This document shows, one piece after another, positions 1 through 7,305 of a DNA stretch of 12,752 bases. Source of the DNA: Methanosarcina sp. (GTDB lineage Archaea; Halobacteriota; Methanosarcinia; Methanosarcinales; Methanosarcinaceae). The stretch spans positions 1 through 12,752 of the forward strand of contig JADGNM010000031.1 in assembly GCA_017883485.1 (NCBI GenBank). Direction: 5' to 3'. Under the pieces are notes generated by a model. It was given only the letters and a program-made list of their open reading frames with translations. It was not told the origin of the DNA and did no database searches. Both the position numbers and the translations under genes were made by a program. The first letter of the stretch is position 1. Each line of letters opens with the position of its first letter.

Positions 1-4
1 AACG

Positions 5-12
5 TTTATATA
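5..12 (+). promoter_or_regulatory. Candidate TATA box for the 108-983 gene
   Basis: TTTATATA lies about 95 bases upstream of the start codon. An archaeal start site about 25 bases downstream would give a leader of roughly 70 bases. The placement is inferred from sequence only; the window edge hides anything further upstream. Confidence 0.4.
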
Positions 13-107
13 ATTGATCTATAATTAAATTGTTGCGACACTAGTAGCAGAATTGTAGATACTTCACACTATAGAAAAAGACTAGCAACAATAATGGGGG
101 ATAGAAT

Positions 108-983
108 ATGACTATTGGGGATGGTCATGATTTAAAATCGCAGAGATTCGCAGACGATGAGGTTTTGGAGGCTTGTTACGACAACGAAAGAGTTCTTCGC
201 AGAGGCGATAGAGGTCCTGCAGTAGTGAAAATCCAGCGAGCTCTTATATTTTTGAACTTTCCTGTGCCCAATGTTGGGGCGAATGGCATTTTTGGAGATA
301 AAACCGGCCTGGCTGTCAGAAGCTACCAGGAGGCACGCGGACTGAAGGTCGATGGTGTGGTAGGGCCGGAAACTATAGGGAGTCTGGATGAAGAATTCTA
401 CACAGGACCGCCAGAACCTTCGGTTATGACAGCACCGGAACCACATGTGTCGGAAGTTAGAACTCCTTTAGAACCGGAATCTCCAGTTCGGCCGGCAAGG
501 GCATCTCCGGTTGAGCCAGTGCGGGCACCTGAGGTTCCGCGAGTACGTGCACCTAAAGTTACAGGAATACATGCACCTCCGGTTCCAAAACCTGAAGTTC
601 CAATACTTGCAACGCAGGTAACTCCGCATGAACATAAGCCGACTCATATATCCAGACCGGAAATTCCGCCTTCGACTTTACGGTCCCATCAGATCGATAG
701 TCAGGGACGCAAACTCATTTCCGAAGGGACGTGGCAAGGGGATAGGTATCTCGAAGTCGAGGCTGGGAAATCGATACATTTTGAAATTATCGGTCTGAAT
801 GTCGACAGATTAAAAATTCGGATAAAAGCAGATACCGGAGAAACCAGAGAATCCATACTTCCACCTGGAGTTATTGCTGATGTTGATTTTTCCAGGGCAG
901 GTGAAGAGCCCTTTATCTGGAAGTTTGATATTGAGACTGACAGCGAAAAATCCTTAGTTGATTGGAAACTTTATAGCGACTGA
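108..983 (+). CDS. Peptidoglycan-binding-like domain protein with Pro-rich linker and unknown C-terminal domain
   Basis: A 291-residue protein in three parts. Residues about 29-94 match a PG_binding_1-type three-helix domain: LRRGDRG, then KIQRAL, then NGIFGDKT, then a VDGVVGPET end. Residues about 100-190 are a low-complexity linker rich in Pro, Glu, Arg and Val with recurring APEV/RAPKV-like units. Residues about 195-291 look like a compact beta-rich domain that I do not recognise. No signal peptide or membrane segment is visible. A GGGGGAT ribosome site sits about five bases before the ATG. From memory, the N-terminal pattern (acidic start, D-E/N-R-VLRRGDRGPAVVK, VDGxVGPxT) resembles PG-binding modules of proteins encoded with extracellular contractile injection systems; that link is inference. 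Methanosarcina lacks peptidoglycan, so the ligand is probably another glycan or a protein. The spacing to its neighbours suggests a stand-alone gene. Confidence 0.85.
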   Translation: MTIGDGHDLKSQRFADDEVLEACYDNERVLRRGDRGPAVVKIQRALIFLNFPVPNVGANGIFGDKTGLAVRSYQEARGLKVDGVVGPETIGSLDEEFYTGPPEPSVMTAPEPHVSEVRTPLEPESPVRPARASPVEPVRAPEVPRVRAPKVTGIHAPPVPKPEVPILATQVTPHEHKPTHISRPEIPPSTLRSHQIDSQGRKLISEGTWQGDRYLEVEAGKSIHFEIIGLNVDRLKIRIKADTGETRESILPPGVIADVDFSRAGEEPFIWKFDIETDSEKSLVDWKLYSD

Positions 984-1439
984 GTACCGCGTGTTCCTGT
1001 GGAATCAGGAGCTTGAGGCTGACTTAGGAATGGTTGATAAATAACTTCAATTTTTTACCTTGGGAATGGCTCTATAATTCCATTTCCTAAATAATCATTA
1101 AAGACAATATCGGTAAGTTAACTCTTGATTTTTTTTAATCTTATTTTTATTGTTAAATCATAAAACGCAGTTTTGAATTCTATGCCATAGAGCATTATTT
1201 TCATATTATAAAATAATTAATATATTAATTAAGGACAATTAGTAAGGACACGCAGTACGGACAAACGATAAAGATACAGCCACACTTGCTTATTAGAAGC
1301 AGACTGTTTTCAGTTCAGAAAAACTAGTAATTGCCTGCAAGTCACAACTTTCACCTGTATTCCGTAGATAAATTACCGATACCGAATAAACATACAACAA
1401 GTAGAAAGACCATTCAAGGTCCTTCAAAAAGGAACTTAT
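984..1439. other. AT-rich spacer with T-rich probable terminator
   Basis: There is no convincing gene in this 456-base stretch. Just after the upstream stop is a short dyad, TTCCTG with CAGGAG, around 992-1009. A T8 run and a second T-rich run follow at 1126-1151. The rest is AT-rich and includes a TATA-like TTATAAAATAATTAATATATTAA at about 1206-1228 that could serve the small gene at 1440, with a leader near 200 bases. Confidence 0.5.
1126..1151 (+). terminator. T-rich candidate terminator
   Basis: A run of eight T (1129-1136) is followed by a second T-rich block. Archaeal RNA polymerase can stop at oligo-T tracts without a strong hairpin. It lies about 145 bases after the stop of the 108-983 gene, so the assignment is tentative. 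Confidence 0.35.
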
Positions 1440-1622
1440 ATGCCCGATATCAAATGCCAATATGCCTCAAAATGCGCCGCGTATCGAGAAAATTCGTATA
1501 CATGCACAAAAGAAGAGGATAAGCAATATTGTGGAATTTATAGGAAGTTTGTGCGGGGGATTATTAAATTATATACATTCGATGATATACATAGTCCTCA
1601 TTCTGCAGTCAGTCAGAAATAA
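1440..1622 (+). CDS. Small four-cysteine protein, possible metal binder
   Basis: A 60-residue protein with four cysteines in the first half, at positions 6, 12, 22 and 31 (spacing 5, 9 and 8). They sit in a pattern of CQYASKC, then an SYTC turn, then YCGIYRKF. This looks like the small archaeal proteins whose four Cys bind zinc or an Fe-S cluster, but I cannot name a family or function. The tail (32-60) is less distinctive. The start is supported by AAAAAGGA about six bases before the ATG. A second frame, open at 1331-1522, overlaps it and has no comparable motif, so I prefer this one. The gene converges with the minus-strand vht cluster. The real-gene call rests on the Cys pattern and ribosome site. 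Confidence 0.6.
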   Translation: MPDIKCQYASKCAAYRENSYTCTKEEDKQYCGIYRKFVRGIIKLYTFDDIHSPHSAVSQK

Positions 1623-1640
1623 GTCTCGATTGAATTAATC

Positions 1641-1701
1641 AAAAAAGCTGGGCTTTGAAGCAAGCTGAATTAAAATATGAAAGCCGGGATTTTGACCCGA
1701 C
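1641..1701 (-). terminator. Stem-loops ending the vht transcript
   Basis: Two minus-strand stem-loops lie past the 39-residue gene. At 1683-1701 GUCGGG pairs with CCCGGC around a seven-base loop. At 1647-1665 AGCUUGCUU pairs imperfectly with AAGCCCAGCU and runs straight into six or more U (1641-1646). The second has the form of an intrinsic terminator for leftward transcription. Its place between converging genes fits. Confidence 0.55.
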
Positions 1702-1753
1702 TCCTTCCAATAGATATTGTTTATCAACCAAACTTCAGGCTAATCGCATATGG

Positions 1754-1873
1754 TTAATGATGCCCTTTATGTCCATAATGGTAAACAAGATTGGCAAGAA
1801 TACCAAATAGACCCAACATGACAACAACGCCAATAAACACATCAAACCAATTTGTAATATTAACCGGATCCAT
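1754..1873 (-). CDS. 39-residue single-span membrane protein downstream of vhtD
   Basis: A short open frame beginning MDPVNITNWF and ending YHYGHKGHH. Residues about 10-31 form one hydrophobic helix (DVFIGVVVML, then GLFGILANLV), and the tail carries four His and a Lys. A near-consensus ribosome site, AGAGGTG (1879-1885), lies five bases before the ATG, which strongly supports translation. It begins 87 bases after the vhtD stop on the same strand, and terminator-like stem-loops follow it, so it may be the last gene of the vht transcript. T-rich stretches just after vhtD could cause partial termination between them. I do not recognise the family. By analogy with small single-helix subunits of other respiratory membrane complexes, it could be an accessory subunit of the Vht hydrogenase, but that is inference. 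Confidence 0.7.
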   Translation of the reverse strand: MDPVNITNWFDVFIGVVVMLGLFGILANLVYHYGHKGHH

Positions 1874-1960
1874 ATCAACACCTCTAAAGATTACTTATGT
1901 AAGGAATTAATGTTATTGACTTCTAAGTTCAACTGCAAATTAAAAATGATAAAAATAGGA

Positions 1961-2449
1961 TCAAAGTGCTGAAGAAACCTCATCTTTTATTAGCCTTACA
2001 GCCTCATCAAGACCTTTAAGGACTTCGGGGCTTATCTCCAGAGTAACTTCAGTGACCACAATTCCTATTTCTATCCCGATAACCACAATTTCCGGGAGAG
2101 GCTGGACCTGTACTCCAATCCTCAATACATCTGTAATTGTGAGATCGTGTACAGAAACCAGGTTAAGAGGCTCTTCGGTGGATTCTATTAGATCCTTGCC
2201 GTCAAGGCGATGTACCGAGCCTAGAGGGCTGTCTGCCAGAACTGCATCAACTATTATAACCTTTCTGGCCCCGTCGAAAAAGTTCAGCAGGTCAAGCCCG
2301 CAGACCCCAGCGTCTGCGATATCAAGGTTTTCGAGGCTCCCAAGTTCGATTTTTTGAAGAGCCTCAATAACCTTCAGGCCAACGCCATCGTTTCCCATTA
2401 ATAGGCTTCCGCACCCGAGGATGCGGATAGGAGCGTTTAATATAGGCAT
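1961..2449 (-). CDS. vhtD: [NiFe] hydrogenase maturation endopeptidase VhtD
   Basis: A 162-residue member of the HyaD/HybD (peptidase M52) family. It starts with the typical GCGSLLMGNDGVG segment. Expected nickel-contacting residues are Asp21 (in GNDG), Asp68 (in IIVDAV) and His101 (in VSVHDL); these match the Glu/Asp, Asp and His sites of E. coli HybD by position. Its job is to cut the C-terminal extension of the large subunit VhtA once nickel is in place; here that extension is the 16 residues after His578. The gene is last of the recognised GACD set. It starts 76 bases after vhtC, behind an unusual tandem repeat, and has only a weak GTGAGA ribosome site. An in-frame TAA just upstream rules out a longer start. 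Confidence 0.93.
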   Translation of the reverse strand: MPILNAPIRILGCGSLLMGNDGVGLKVIEALQKIELGSLENLDIADAGVCGLDLLNFFDGARKVIIVDAVLADSPLGSVHRLDGKDLIESTEEPLNLVSVHDLTITDVLRIGVQVQPLPEIVVIGIEIGIVVTEVTLEISPEVLKGLDEAVRLIKDEVSSAL

Positions 2450-2453
2450 ATTC

Positions 2454-2504
2454 TCACGTTAACAGGCAAATATATTTGGGACATGCCCATATACCTTTGG
2501 ACAT
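2454..2504 (-). other. Possible 16-codon leader peptide before vhtD
   Basis: Reading leftward, an ATG inside the right-hand copy of the tandem repeat opens a frame MSKGIWACPKYICLLT. It ends in TGA four bases before the vhtD ATG. AAAGGT lies eight bases before its ATG. The arrangement would suit translational coupling to vhtD, whose own ribosome site is weak, but chance is a fair alternative. Confidence 0.2.
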
Positions 2505-2518
2505 GCCTATATACCTTT
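2479..2518. repeat. Two tandem copies of a 20-base unit between vhtC and vhtD
   Basis: The unit GGACATGCCCATATACCTTT (2479-2498) is followed directly by a second copy (2499-2518) differing at one base (T for C). On the transcribed minus strand each copy reads AAAGGTATATRGGCATGTCC, with a TATA-like core and an ATG. It lies entirely in the 76-base gap between vhtC and vhtD. Confidence 0.9.
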
Positions 2519-2525
2519 CCCGAAA

Positions 2526-3332
2526 TTAACTTTTTCTTGCTTTAACGACCTTTTCGGAACCATGGCTTTTCTCAGGAAGATTATCTGAATGGTTGTTTAT
2601 AACCTCAGAGTAGTTACCATCTGAAACATCCTCTTTCCCGGACCAGAAGATAGCTTTGTAGTACTTCCAGACTTTCGGATCGAGCTCCAGAATACCAACG
2701 TGCACTACCAGCTCGAAGACGAACCAGTAGGTCAGCAGCAGGTGAAAAGTCCTCAAGAACTCCAGAGAGGACATTCCGAACGCAGGTGCAATCATGCCTC
2801 CTACCGTAAGGATCCAGGACGCAATCGGGAGCCCCAGGAACGACCAGTCAAGGCTGTACAGGACGATACCTGAAATCGCAATGAGGACTATGGCTAAACC
2901 TTCGATTATAATCAGGATCTTCATTAGCGGGTGGAGCTTGGTCTTATAGTGGCCCGCGGACTCATCATAGACGCTAAATGCCGGGTATTTGCCCTTCCCG
3001 AAGAAATTACCAATTATCCCTCCCATTCGGGCTGCATCGCTAGGACCAAAAACATAATGATTCGCAAAGTGCAAGAACTTATCCTTAATCCCACCCTCAG
3101 TAGCGAGAGCTATGCTGACCGGGATAAGGAACCAGTTCACTACAAGCAAGAAAGGAACCGCGAACATATGAAGGCCGCGGGCTGTATGGAAACTCATAAA
3201 GCTCCATCCAAAGTATATCTTTAACCCGGTGATTATGAGCGTTAGCATCGCAGCAGCATGGACCATATGGACCAGTCTGTCAAGCGGAGTATAACGCTCA
3301 ACAACCAATGGGTTGCCAGCCTGAGATTTCAT
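2526..3332 (-). CDS. vhtC: Cytochrome b subunit VhtC of the membrane-bound hydrogenase
   Basis: A 268-residue membrane protein of the HupC/HyaC family of diheme b-type cytochromes. Hydrophobic helices are visible at about 26-42, 54-76, 138-160, 168-188 and 193-212. Candidate heme ligands are His22 or His25, His49 or His55, and the pair His197 and His211. The last pair, 14 residues apart in one helix (FHLLLTYW then VVH), is the family signature. It anchors VhtG-VhtA to the membrane and hands electrons from the iron-sulfur clusters to methanophenazine. The hydrophilic tail after about 220, rich in Lys, Glu and Ser, is probably cytoplasmic. The start is fixed by AAGGAGATGA before the ATG. The gene begins 21 bases after the vhtA stop, so they are surely cotranscribed. 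Confidence 0.95.
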   Translation of the reverse strand: MKSQAGNPLVVERYTPLDRLVHMVHAAAMLTLIITGLKIYFGWSFMSFHTARGLHMFAVPFLLVVNWFLIPVSIALATEGGIKDKFLHFANHYVFGPSDAARMGGIIGNFFGKGKYPAFSVYDESAGHYKTKLHPLMKILIIIEGLAIVLIAISGIVLYSLDWSFLGLPIASWILTVGGMIAPAFGMSSLEFLRTFHLLLTYWFVFELVVHVGILELDPKVWKYYKAIFWSGKEDVSDGNYSEVINNHSDNLPEKSHGSEKVVKARKS

Positions 3333-3353
3333 TTAAGGGTCATCTCCTTTCTT

Positions 3354-5138
3354 TTATAGAATTCTCAATGTACGAGGAGCGTTTTTCCCGGTCAGGTCAA
3401 TTGTATGGACTGCGCATGAAATGCAGGGGTCGTAGGACCTACCGATGTGGAAGATACCGACTGGATTGGCGTAATCGACACCAAGAATGTTTCCAACTGC
3501 GTTGATTTTTGACCCCATGAGAGATTGTTCCATCGGGCCAGGAACGCCTGCACTGTCTCTTGGGGACATATTCCAGGTACCCGGAACTACACACTGATAG
3601 GTGACAACCTTTCCATTACCGTCAGTGGAGACCCAGTGCCCAAGAGCCCCACGCGGGGCTTCCCACAGGCCCATCCCAGTGGAATTCTTACCCTTTTCAA
3701 GGTCTAGAGGCACGGCAATCTTACCGTTCGGGTCATAGTCAACTGTCACCCAGGTAAGCAGTTCATGTGCGAGAATGGCAGTTTCCTGGATACGAGCCAT
3801 CATTCTTGTGTAGACGTTAGCTGCAGAGTAACCTTTCTCATTAAAGGCCAGAGCCAGTCCGGTTACGAGCGGCTCTTTCATATTAAGCATGCGTGCAAGA
3901 GGCCCGACTTCTGCGGGAATTCCGTCGTATCTCGGAGCCTTGTCCCAGCTGTACCTGCTCTTAGAATCATTGTTATAGACGATTTGGTTTGGATCCGTGA
4001 ATGGAACGGTTTCACCTTTTGCGGGCTGGAGATCCTCAACACTGTTTTGGTAGAAGGAGTGAGCAGTACTCTCCGTAATCTTGTCCGAATCAAATTTCAG
4101 ATATTCAAGTTTCCCTGTTACGACGCCTGAGGGGAAAATGCGGTCTTCTGCAGGGCTCTTCGGATCGTATCCGTCCTTAGGCTTATAGTATCCGCCGTAT
4201 GAAAGGAAGTTGATCTTTGAAGGATCTTTGTACCCGCCGATTAGATCGTGTTTAAGGCTTGCAGGAAGACCGAGGAGTTTTTCTCCTACAAGCTCGGAAC
4301 CGAAAGCTGCGTAGAATTCCGCATCCCCCCAACCGGCTGCTCTGGAGAAGTCATTGGAACCCTTTGTTTTGTTAATGAGATCCGTCAGATGTTCAGTAAC
4401 AAAGCTTACCGCTTTCTGAGGAGAGCTTGCCTTATAGGTATTTGCAATCCAGGTATCAAAGGGAACCTTTAGAGTGTAGTTTGATACGAAGTCCATAACC
4501 TCCAGATAGTAAGAGGCAAGCTTTTCAATGTCTGGAAGGCTCGGCTTGTAGAAATATCCTCCCGGATATGGTGTGACCGGTCCAGGCATTCTGCCGCCGA
4601 TGACTGCAATGGCTTCTTGTAGGCGTTTCTTTTCAGGAATTGCTGCCATGTAGGAAGATCCCGCAGGTACAGGTACGCCGTCAATCTTGTAGCTGATAGG
4701 GGCAAACCTTCCGACCATTTCTTTCCAGACTGCGTTTCCGGTATCTCCCAGTGTTGCAAGGACATTTTTGTATGCAGGGTTTGCAAGGTCCGGGCCCCAA
4801 AGAACATAAATGTGGGTTGCATGGCTTGCAATCATGTTTAGCCCCTGGAAAATATTTCTTGTTACGAGGGCATCTTTTGGAACTTGTTCAGCCACACCAT
4901 ATAGATTGTCAAGGGCATTTGTAGATGTCAAGGAATGAGAAAGCGGGCAAACACCGCAGATTCTCTGGACAAGAAGTGCTGCATCTCTGGGATCATTATG
5001 CTGCAGGATGCGTTCAAAGCCCCTGAACAACAGGAGGGAACTCTGGGCATCCGTAACGACACCATTAGCATCTACTTCAGTGGATACACGAAGATGACCT
5101 TCAATTCTGGTTAAGGGATCGACTGTAACATTTACCAT
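3354..5138 (-). CDS. vhtA: Large (catalytic) subunit VhtA of the methanophenazine-reducing [NiFe] hydrogenase
   Basis: A 594-residue group 1 [NiFe] hydrogenase large subunit. The N-terminal site motif RICGVCP gives Cys61 and Cys64. The C-terminal DPCISCAVH gives Cys572 and Cys575. These four hold the nickel and bridge it to iron. The two motifs are intact with plain Cys, not selenocysteine. After His578 comes a 16-residue tail starting TIDLTG that VhtD should remove on maturation. The early RIEGH motif, typical of the family, is present at 11-15. No signal peptide is seen, as expected for a subunit exported as a passenger on the Tat signal of VhtG. The ribosome site AAAGGAGAGTGATG lies within the end of vhtG, and only six bases separate the vhtG stop from this ATG, which suggests translational coupling. 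It catalyses H2 oxidation feeding the methanophenazine respiratory chain. Confidence 0.97.
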   Translation of the reverse strand: MVNVTVDPLTRIEGHLRVSTEVDANGVVTDAQSSLLLFRGFERILQHNDPRDAALLVQRICGVCPLSHSLTSTNALDNLYGVAEQVPKDALVTRNIFQGLNMIASHATHIYVLWGPDLANPAYKNVLATLGDTGNAVWKEMVGRFAPISYKIDGVPVPAGSSYMAAIPEKKRLQEAIAVIGGRMPGPVTPYPGGYFYKPSLPDIEKLASYYLEVMDFVSNYTLKVPFDTWIANTYKASSPQKAVSFVTEHLTDLINKTKGSNDFSRAAGWGDAEFYAAFGSELVGEKLLGLPASLKHDLIGGYKDPSKINFLSYGGYYKPKDGYDPKSPAEDRIFPSGVVTGKLEYLKFDSDKITESTAHSFYQNSVEDLQPAKGETVPFTDPNQIVYNNDSKSRYSWDKAPRYDGIPAEVGPLARMLNMKEPLVTGLALAFNEKGYSAANVYTRMMARIQETAILAHELLTWVTVDYDPNGKIAVPLDLEKGKNSTGMGLWEAPRGALGHWVSTDGNGKVVTYQCVVPGTWNMSPRDSAGVPGPMEQSLMGSKINAVGNILGVDYANPVGIFHIGRSYDPCISCAVHTIDLTGKNAPRTLRIL

Positions 5139-5144
5139 TTTTCA

Positions 5145-6290
5145 TCACTCTCCTTTCATTCTCCTCACAGCATGTACGCCAGCAGCAACTGCAGCGACGC
5201 CTACAGTAACTTTGGCTATTGTGCCGACATCAGCTCCTAGAAGCACTCCCTTATCTTCAGCTTCAACATACAGGGGTCTTGAAGAATCCGGGAAACCAGG
5301 TTCCACGCAAGCAATGCAGGGACCTGCCTGGGTACACACGCTTACTGAACCATTCCATTTGCGCATTGCACAGTCTCCATGGGCATAAGGAGCTTTGCAT
5401 CCCATTTTCCACAGGCAATTTGGCCCACCGGCTCCCTCGTCGAACAGTCCCTTGTCATAGTATCCGCGGCGAGGGCAGTTATCATGGACAACGTGGTCTG
5501 GAGGGAAGAAGAGCATTGGCCTTTTGTACTCGTCCAGAATGGATGGGAGATCATTAAGCGTGACCTTTCCAAGGATTAACGCGCCCAGGGTAAGGAGGAT
5601 CCAATCAGGATGAGGAGGGCAGCCGGGAATGTTGATTACGGGCTTATCGATGCCAAGTTCCGTAAATAAACCTTTTTTGGGGTCGGTCTTTGCGAAAGCT
5701 ATTCCTCTGTAATCCGTATCATTGACAATATCGCTGTTTGCATTGGTTATTCCTCCCCAACAGGCACAGGCTCCGACTGCAACAACAGCTGTGGCGTTCT
5801 TCGCAGCCTCCGCAACGGTATCCTTGAAAGGCTTTTCTCCAATGACAAGGTAGCGGCCCGAACCAGCCGGGCCCATTGGAATTGAGCCTTCCACGACCAG
5901 TATATAATTGCCTTGTTTAATAAGGTCCTCAAGGAGAATCTCCGAGTTAAGATCAGCGGTGTTTGCAAGCTTACCATCTACCCATATCCCCTGCTGGGCG
6001 AGCAGAGTTTCATGGTAAGCAAGATTGACATTGAGCTTGTTGAGCGCCTGTGCAACATCAGGATTGCTCGCATTTAAGAGGGATTCGGAGCAACCAGTGC
6101 TCTCGGCGCCATGAAGCCAAATGATCTTCGTCTCTGCGAATTCAAGCGCACTTACAATCTGAGTTGAATATGTGCTGAGGAATGTACTTGCTCCAAGCAA
6201 GCCCACCCCTTTCATGAAAGTGCGTCGATCCATTTTTAATATGTCAACACTATCCAGTATTTTGACAAGATTTTTCATTCCAGTACTCAT
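5145..6290 (-). CDS. vhtG: Small (iron-sulfur) subunit VhtG of the membrane-bound hydrogenase
   Basis: A 381-residue electron-transfer subunit. A Tat signal is clear: MDRRTFMKG near residues 20-28, a hydrophobic stretch, then a likely cut near VSALEF. Cluster ligands by position: distal [4Fe-4S] His269, Cys272, Cys292, Cys298; medial [3Fe-4S] Cys307, Cys325, Cys328; proximal Cys67, Cys175 (GACACWGG) and Cys224 (PGCPPHP). The fourth proximal ligand, the first Cys of the usual CTGC motif, is Ser64 here (ESTGCSES). A C-terminal hydrophobic segment at about 350-373, followed by RRMKGE, is the usual membrane anchor. The start is uncertain: ATG at 6290 is preceded by GGTAGAG; GTG at 6299 adds three residues and ATG at 6278 removes four. 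It is the first gene of the vht operon, behind TATA boxes near 6361-6383. Confidence 0.93.
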   Translation of the reverse strand: MSTGMKNLVKILDSVDILKMDRRTFMKGVGLLGASTFLSTYSTQIVSALEFAETKIIWLHGAESTGCSESLLNASNPDVAQALNKLNVNLAYHETLLAQQGIWVDGKLANTADLNSEILLEDLIKQGNYILVVEGSIPMGPAGSGRYLVIGEKPFKDTVAEAAKNATAVVAVGACACWGGITNANSDIVNDTDYRGIAFAKTDPKKGLFTELGIDKPVINIPGCPPHPDWILLTLGALILGKVTLNDLPSILDEYKRPMLFFPPDHVVHDNCPRRGYYDKGLFDEGAGGPNCLWKMGCKAPYAHGDCAMRKWNGSVSVCTQAGPCIACVEPGFPDSSRPLYVEAEDKGVLLGADVGTIAKVTVGVAAVAAGVHAVRRMKGE

Positions 6291-6333
6291 CTCTACCACA
6301 TCTTGGTTTTAACAAAATCATTTATTTAAAAGA

Positions 6334-6352
6334 AAACATTAATTTAATGTTT
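6334..6352. promoter_or_regulatory. Perfect palindrome at the vht transcription start region
   Basis: AAACATTAA and TTAATGTTT flank a single central T, giving nine-base perfect arms. It starts about ten bases downstream of the vht TATA box, where the transcript would begin (about 6340). This is where archaeal repressors often bind. It is a candidate operator; AT-richness makes short dyads commoner, but nine perfect base pairs is notable. Confidence 0.5.
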
Positions 6353-6360
6353 GCTAAAAT

Positions 6361-6370
6361 TTTATATAAA
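6361..6370 (-). promoter_or_regulatory. TATA box of the vht operon
   Basis: TTTATATAAA reads the same on both strands and lies about 70 bases from the vhtG start. A start near 6340 would give a leader of about 50 bases. A second candidate, TTTATATG on the minus strand at about 6376-6383, lies next to it. Which is used cannot be decided from sequence. Confidence 0.5.
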
Positions 6371-6532
6371 TGCACATATAAATTTGTCGTTAATGATTTC
6401 AATGAGGGAATAGTATTTAAGGTTTTTTACTTGTAATGAGAAATATATTAGTTGGGAGAGGAATTTTAGAAAATTAAAGAAAAAATATAATAAATTATTA
6501 ATAAATTACAAAAATTAAGACCGCACTTTAGA

Positions 6533-6567
6533 GTACAAAGAAGGTTAAAATTGTACACATCGGTACA
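6533..6567. repeat. GTACA/TGTAC dyads
   Basis: GTACA (6533-6537), TGTAC (6552-6556) and GTACA (6563-6567) make two overlapping inverted repeats in the spacer: arms separated by 14 and by 6 bases. They could be protein-binding sites. The arms are short, so support is weak. Confidence 0.25.
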
Positions 6568-6643
6568 TTAGGTAGTTTTAATGAGGAAAATAATTCAGAA
6601 ATTCGGCCAACTCTAAAAGCTAACAACTACTGATAAAGTGTGA

Positions 6644-6865
6644 GTTTGTATCCGAAAATTTGCTTATTATGATAAACCTCATAAAAATGGTAAGAAAAAG
6701 AAAGAAAAAGACGGGAATCTCAAAACAATTTAGACAATCTCTTTTCTGTTGACTTCGCTTCACAGTGAACCGACAAAGAGGTTTTTAAAGGAAGACCTCA
6801 AGAAAGACGCCGAGAGAGCTTGTTTCCTGCACTACAAGTTTGACGAAAGAGTGCTTGAGTGCTAA
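6644..6865 (+). pseudogene. Decayed coding remnant in the vht-hyp spacer
   Basis: One frame stays open on both sides of a single TAG (6731-6733): 29 codons before it (VCIRKFAYYDKPHKNGKK onward) and 43 after it, ending TAA (6863-6865) with ERACFLHYKFDERVLEC. The second part has clearly higher GC than the surrounding spacer and amino acid use like a real protein (charged, few Ser/Ile/Asn runs). There is no start codon with a ribosome site. I read it as the remains of a lost gene, possibly a mobile element, but I do not recognise the family. In Methanosarcina UAG can encode pyrrolysine, so readthrough is formally possible but not supported. Confidence 0.35.
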
Positions 6866-7305
6866 TTGGCTCATGTATTTAGAAATAAATATATCTCAGA
6901 TCCGAATAGGATAGATTTTGACAGTAATTAAGGCCTTTTCGAGTTAAATTGTGAATTCGGACAAAAAAACATTTTCAAATTATGCAGGAGAAGTGAAAAA
7001 ACACAAAAGTTATAAAATAGAACTATAGAATTGCGAAACACAATTTTTTGCACTGGGCTTGTATCAAGTTACGAATTCAGTTTTTAACTATTGGACCTGC
7101 ACTTTTTTATTCGCGGCAAGTAGAGAAAGGGAAAAAATAAGTAAATAAATATTAAACAGTAGAAAAAAATACCGGATGGAAAACATAATAATATAGAAAG
7201 CAAGTAATAATATAGGAATTAAGATTTAAACGGCAGCCTGGGATGGGGATTCAGGTTGTTTACCCTGTTGATGGGAGAAAATCCCGAGATTTTTTACTGA
7301 TATAA

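Noticed and set aside
1331..1522. 63-codon plus-strand frame overlapping the four-cysteine gene
   Set aside because: It has a basic, low-complexity sequence with no motif and overlaps a better-supported frame with a ribosome site and Cys pattern.
3354..5138. Selenocysteine in the hydrogenase large subunit
   Set aside because: Both metal-site motifs use ordinary Cys codons and there is no in-frame TGA in the gene.
6731..6733. Pyrrolysine codon in the spacer frame
   Set aside because: UAG decoding occurs in this genus, but the frame has no start signal and no recognised family, so a decayed remnant is simpler.
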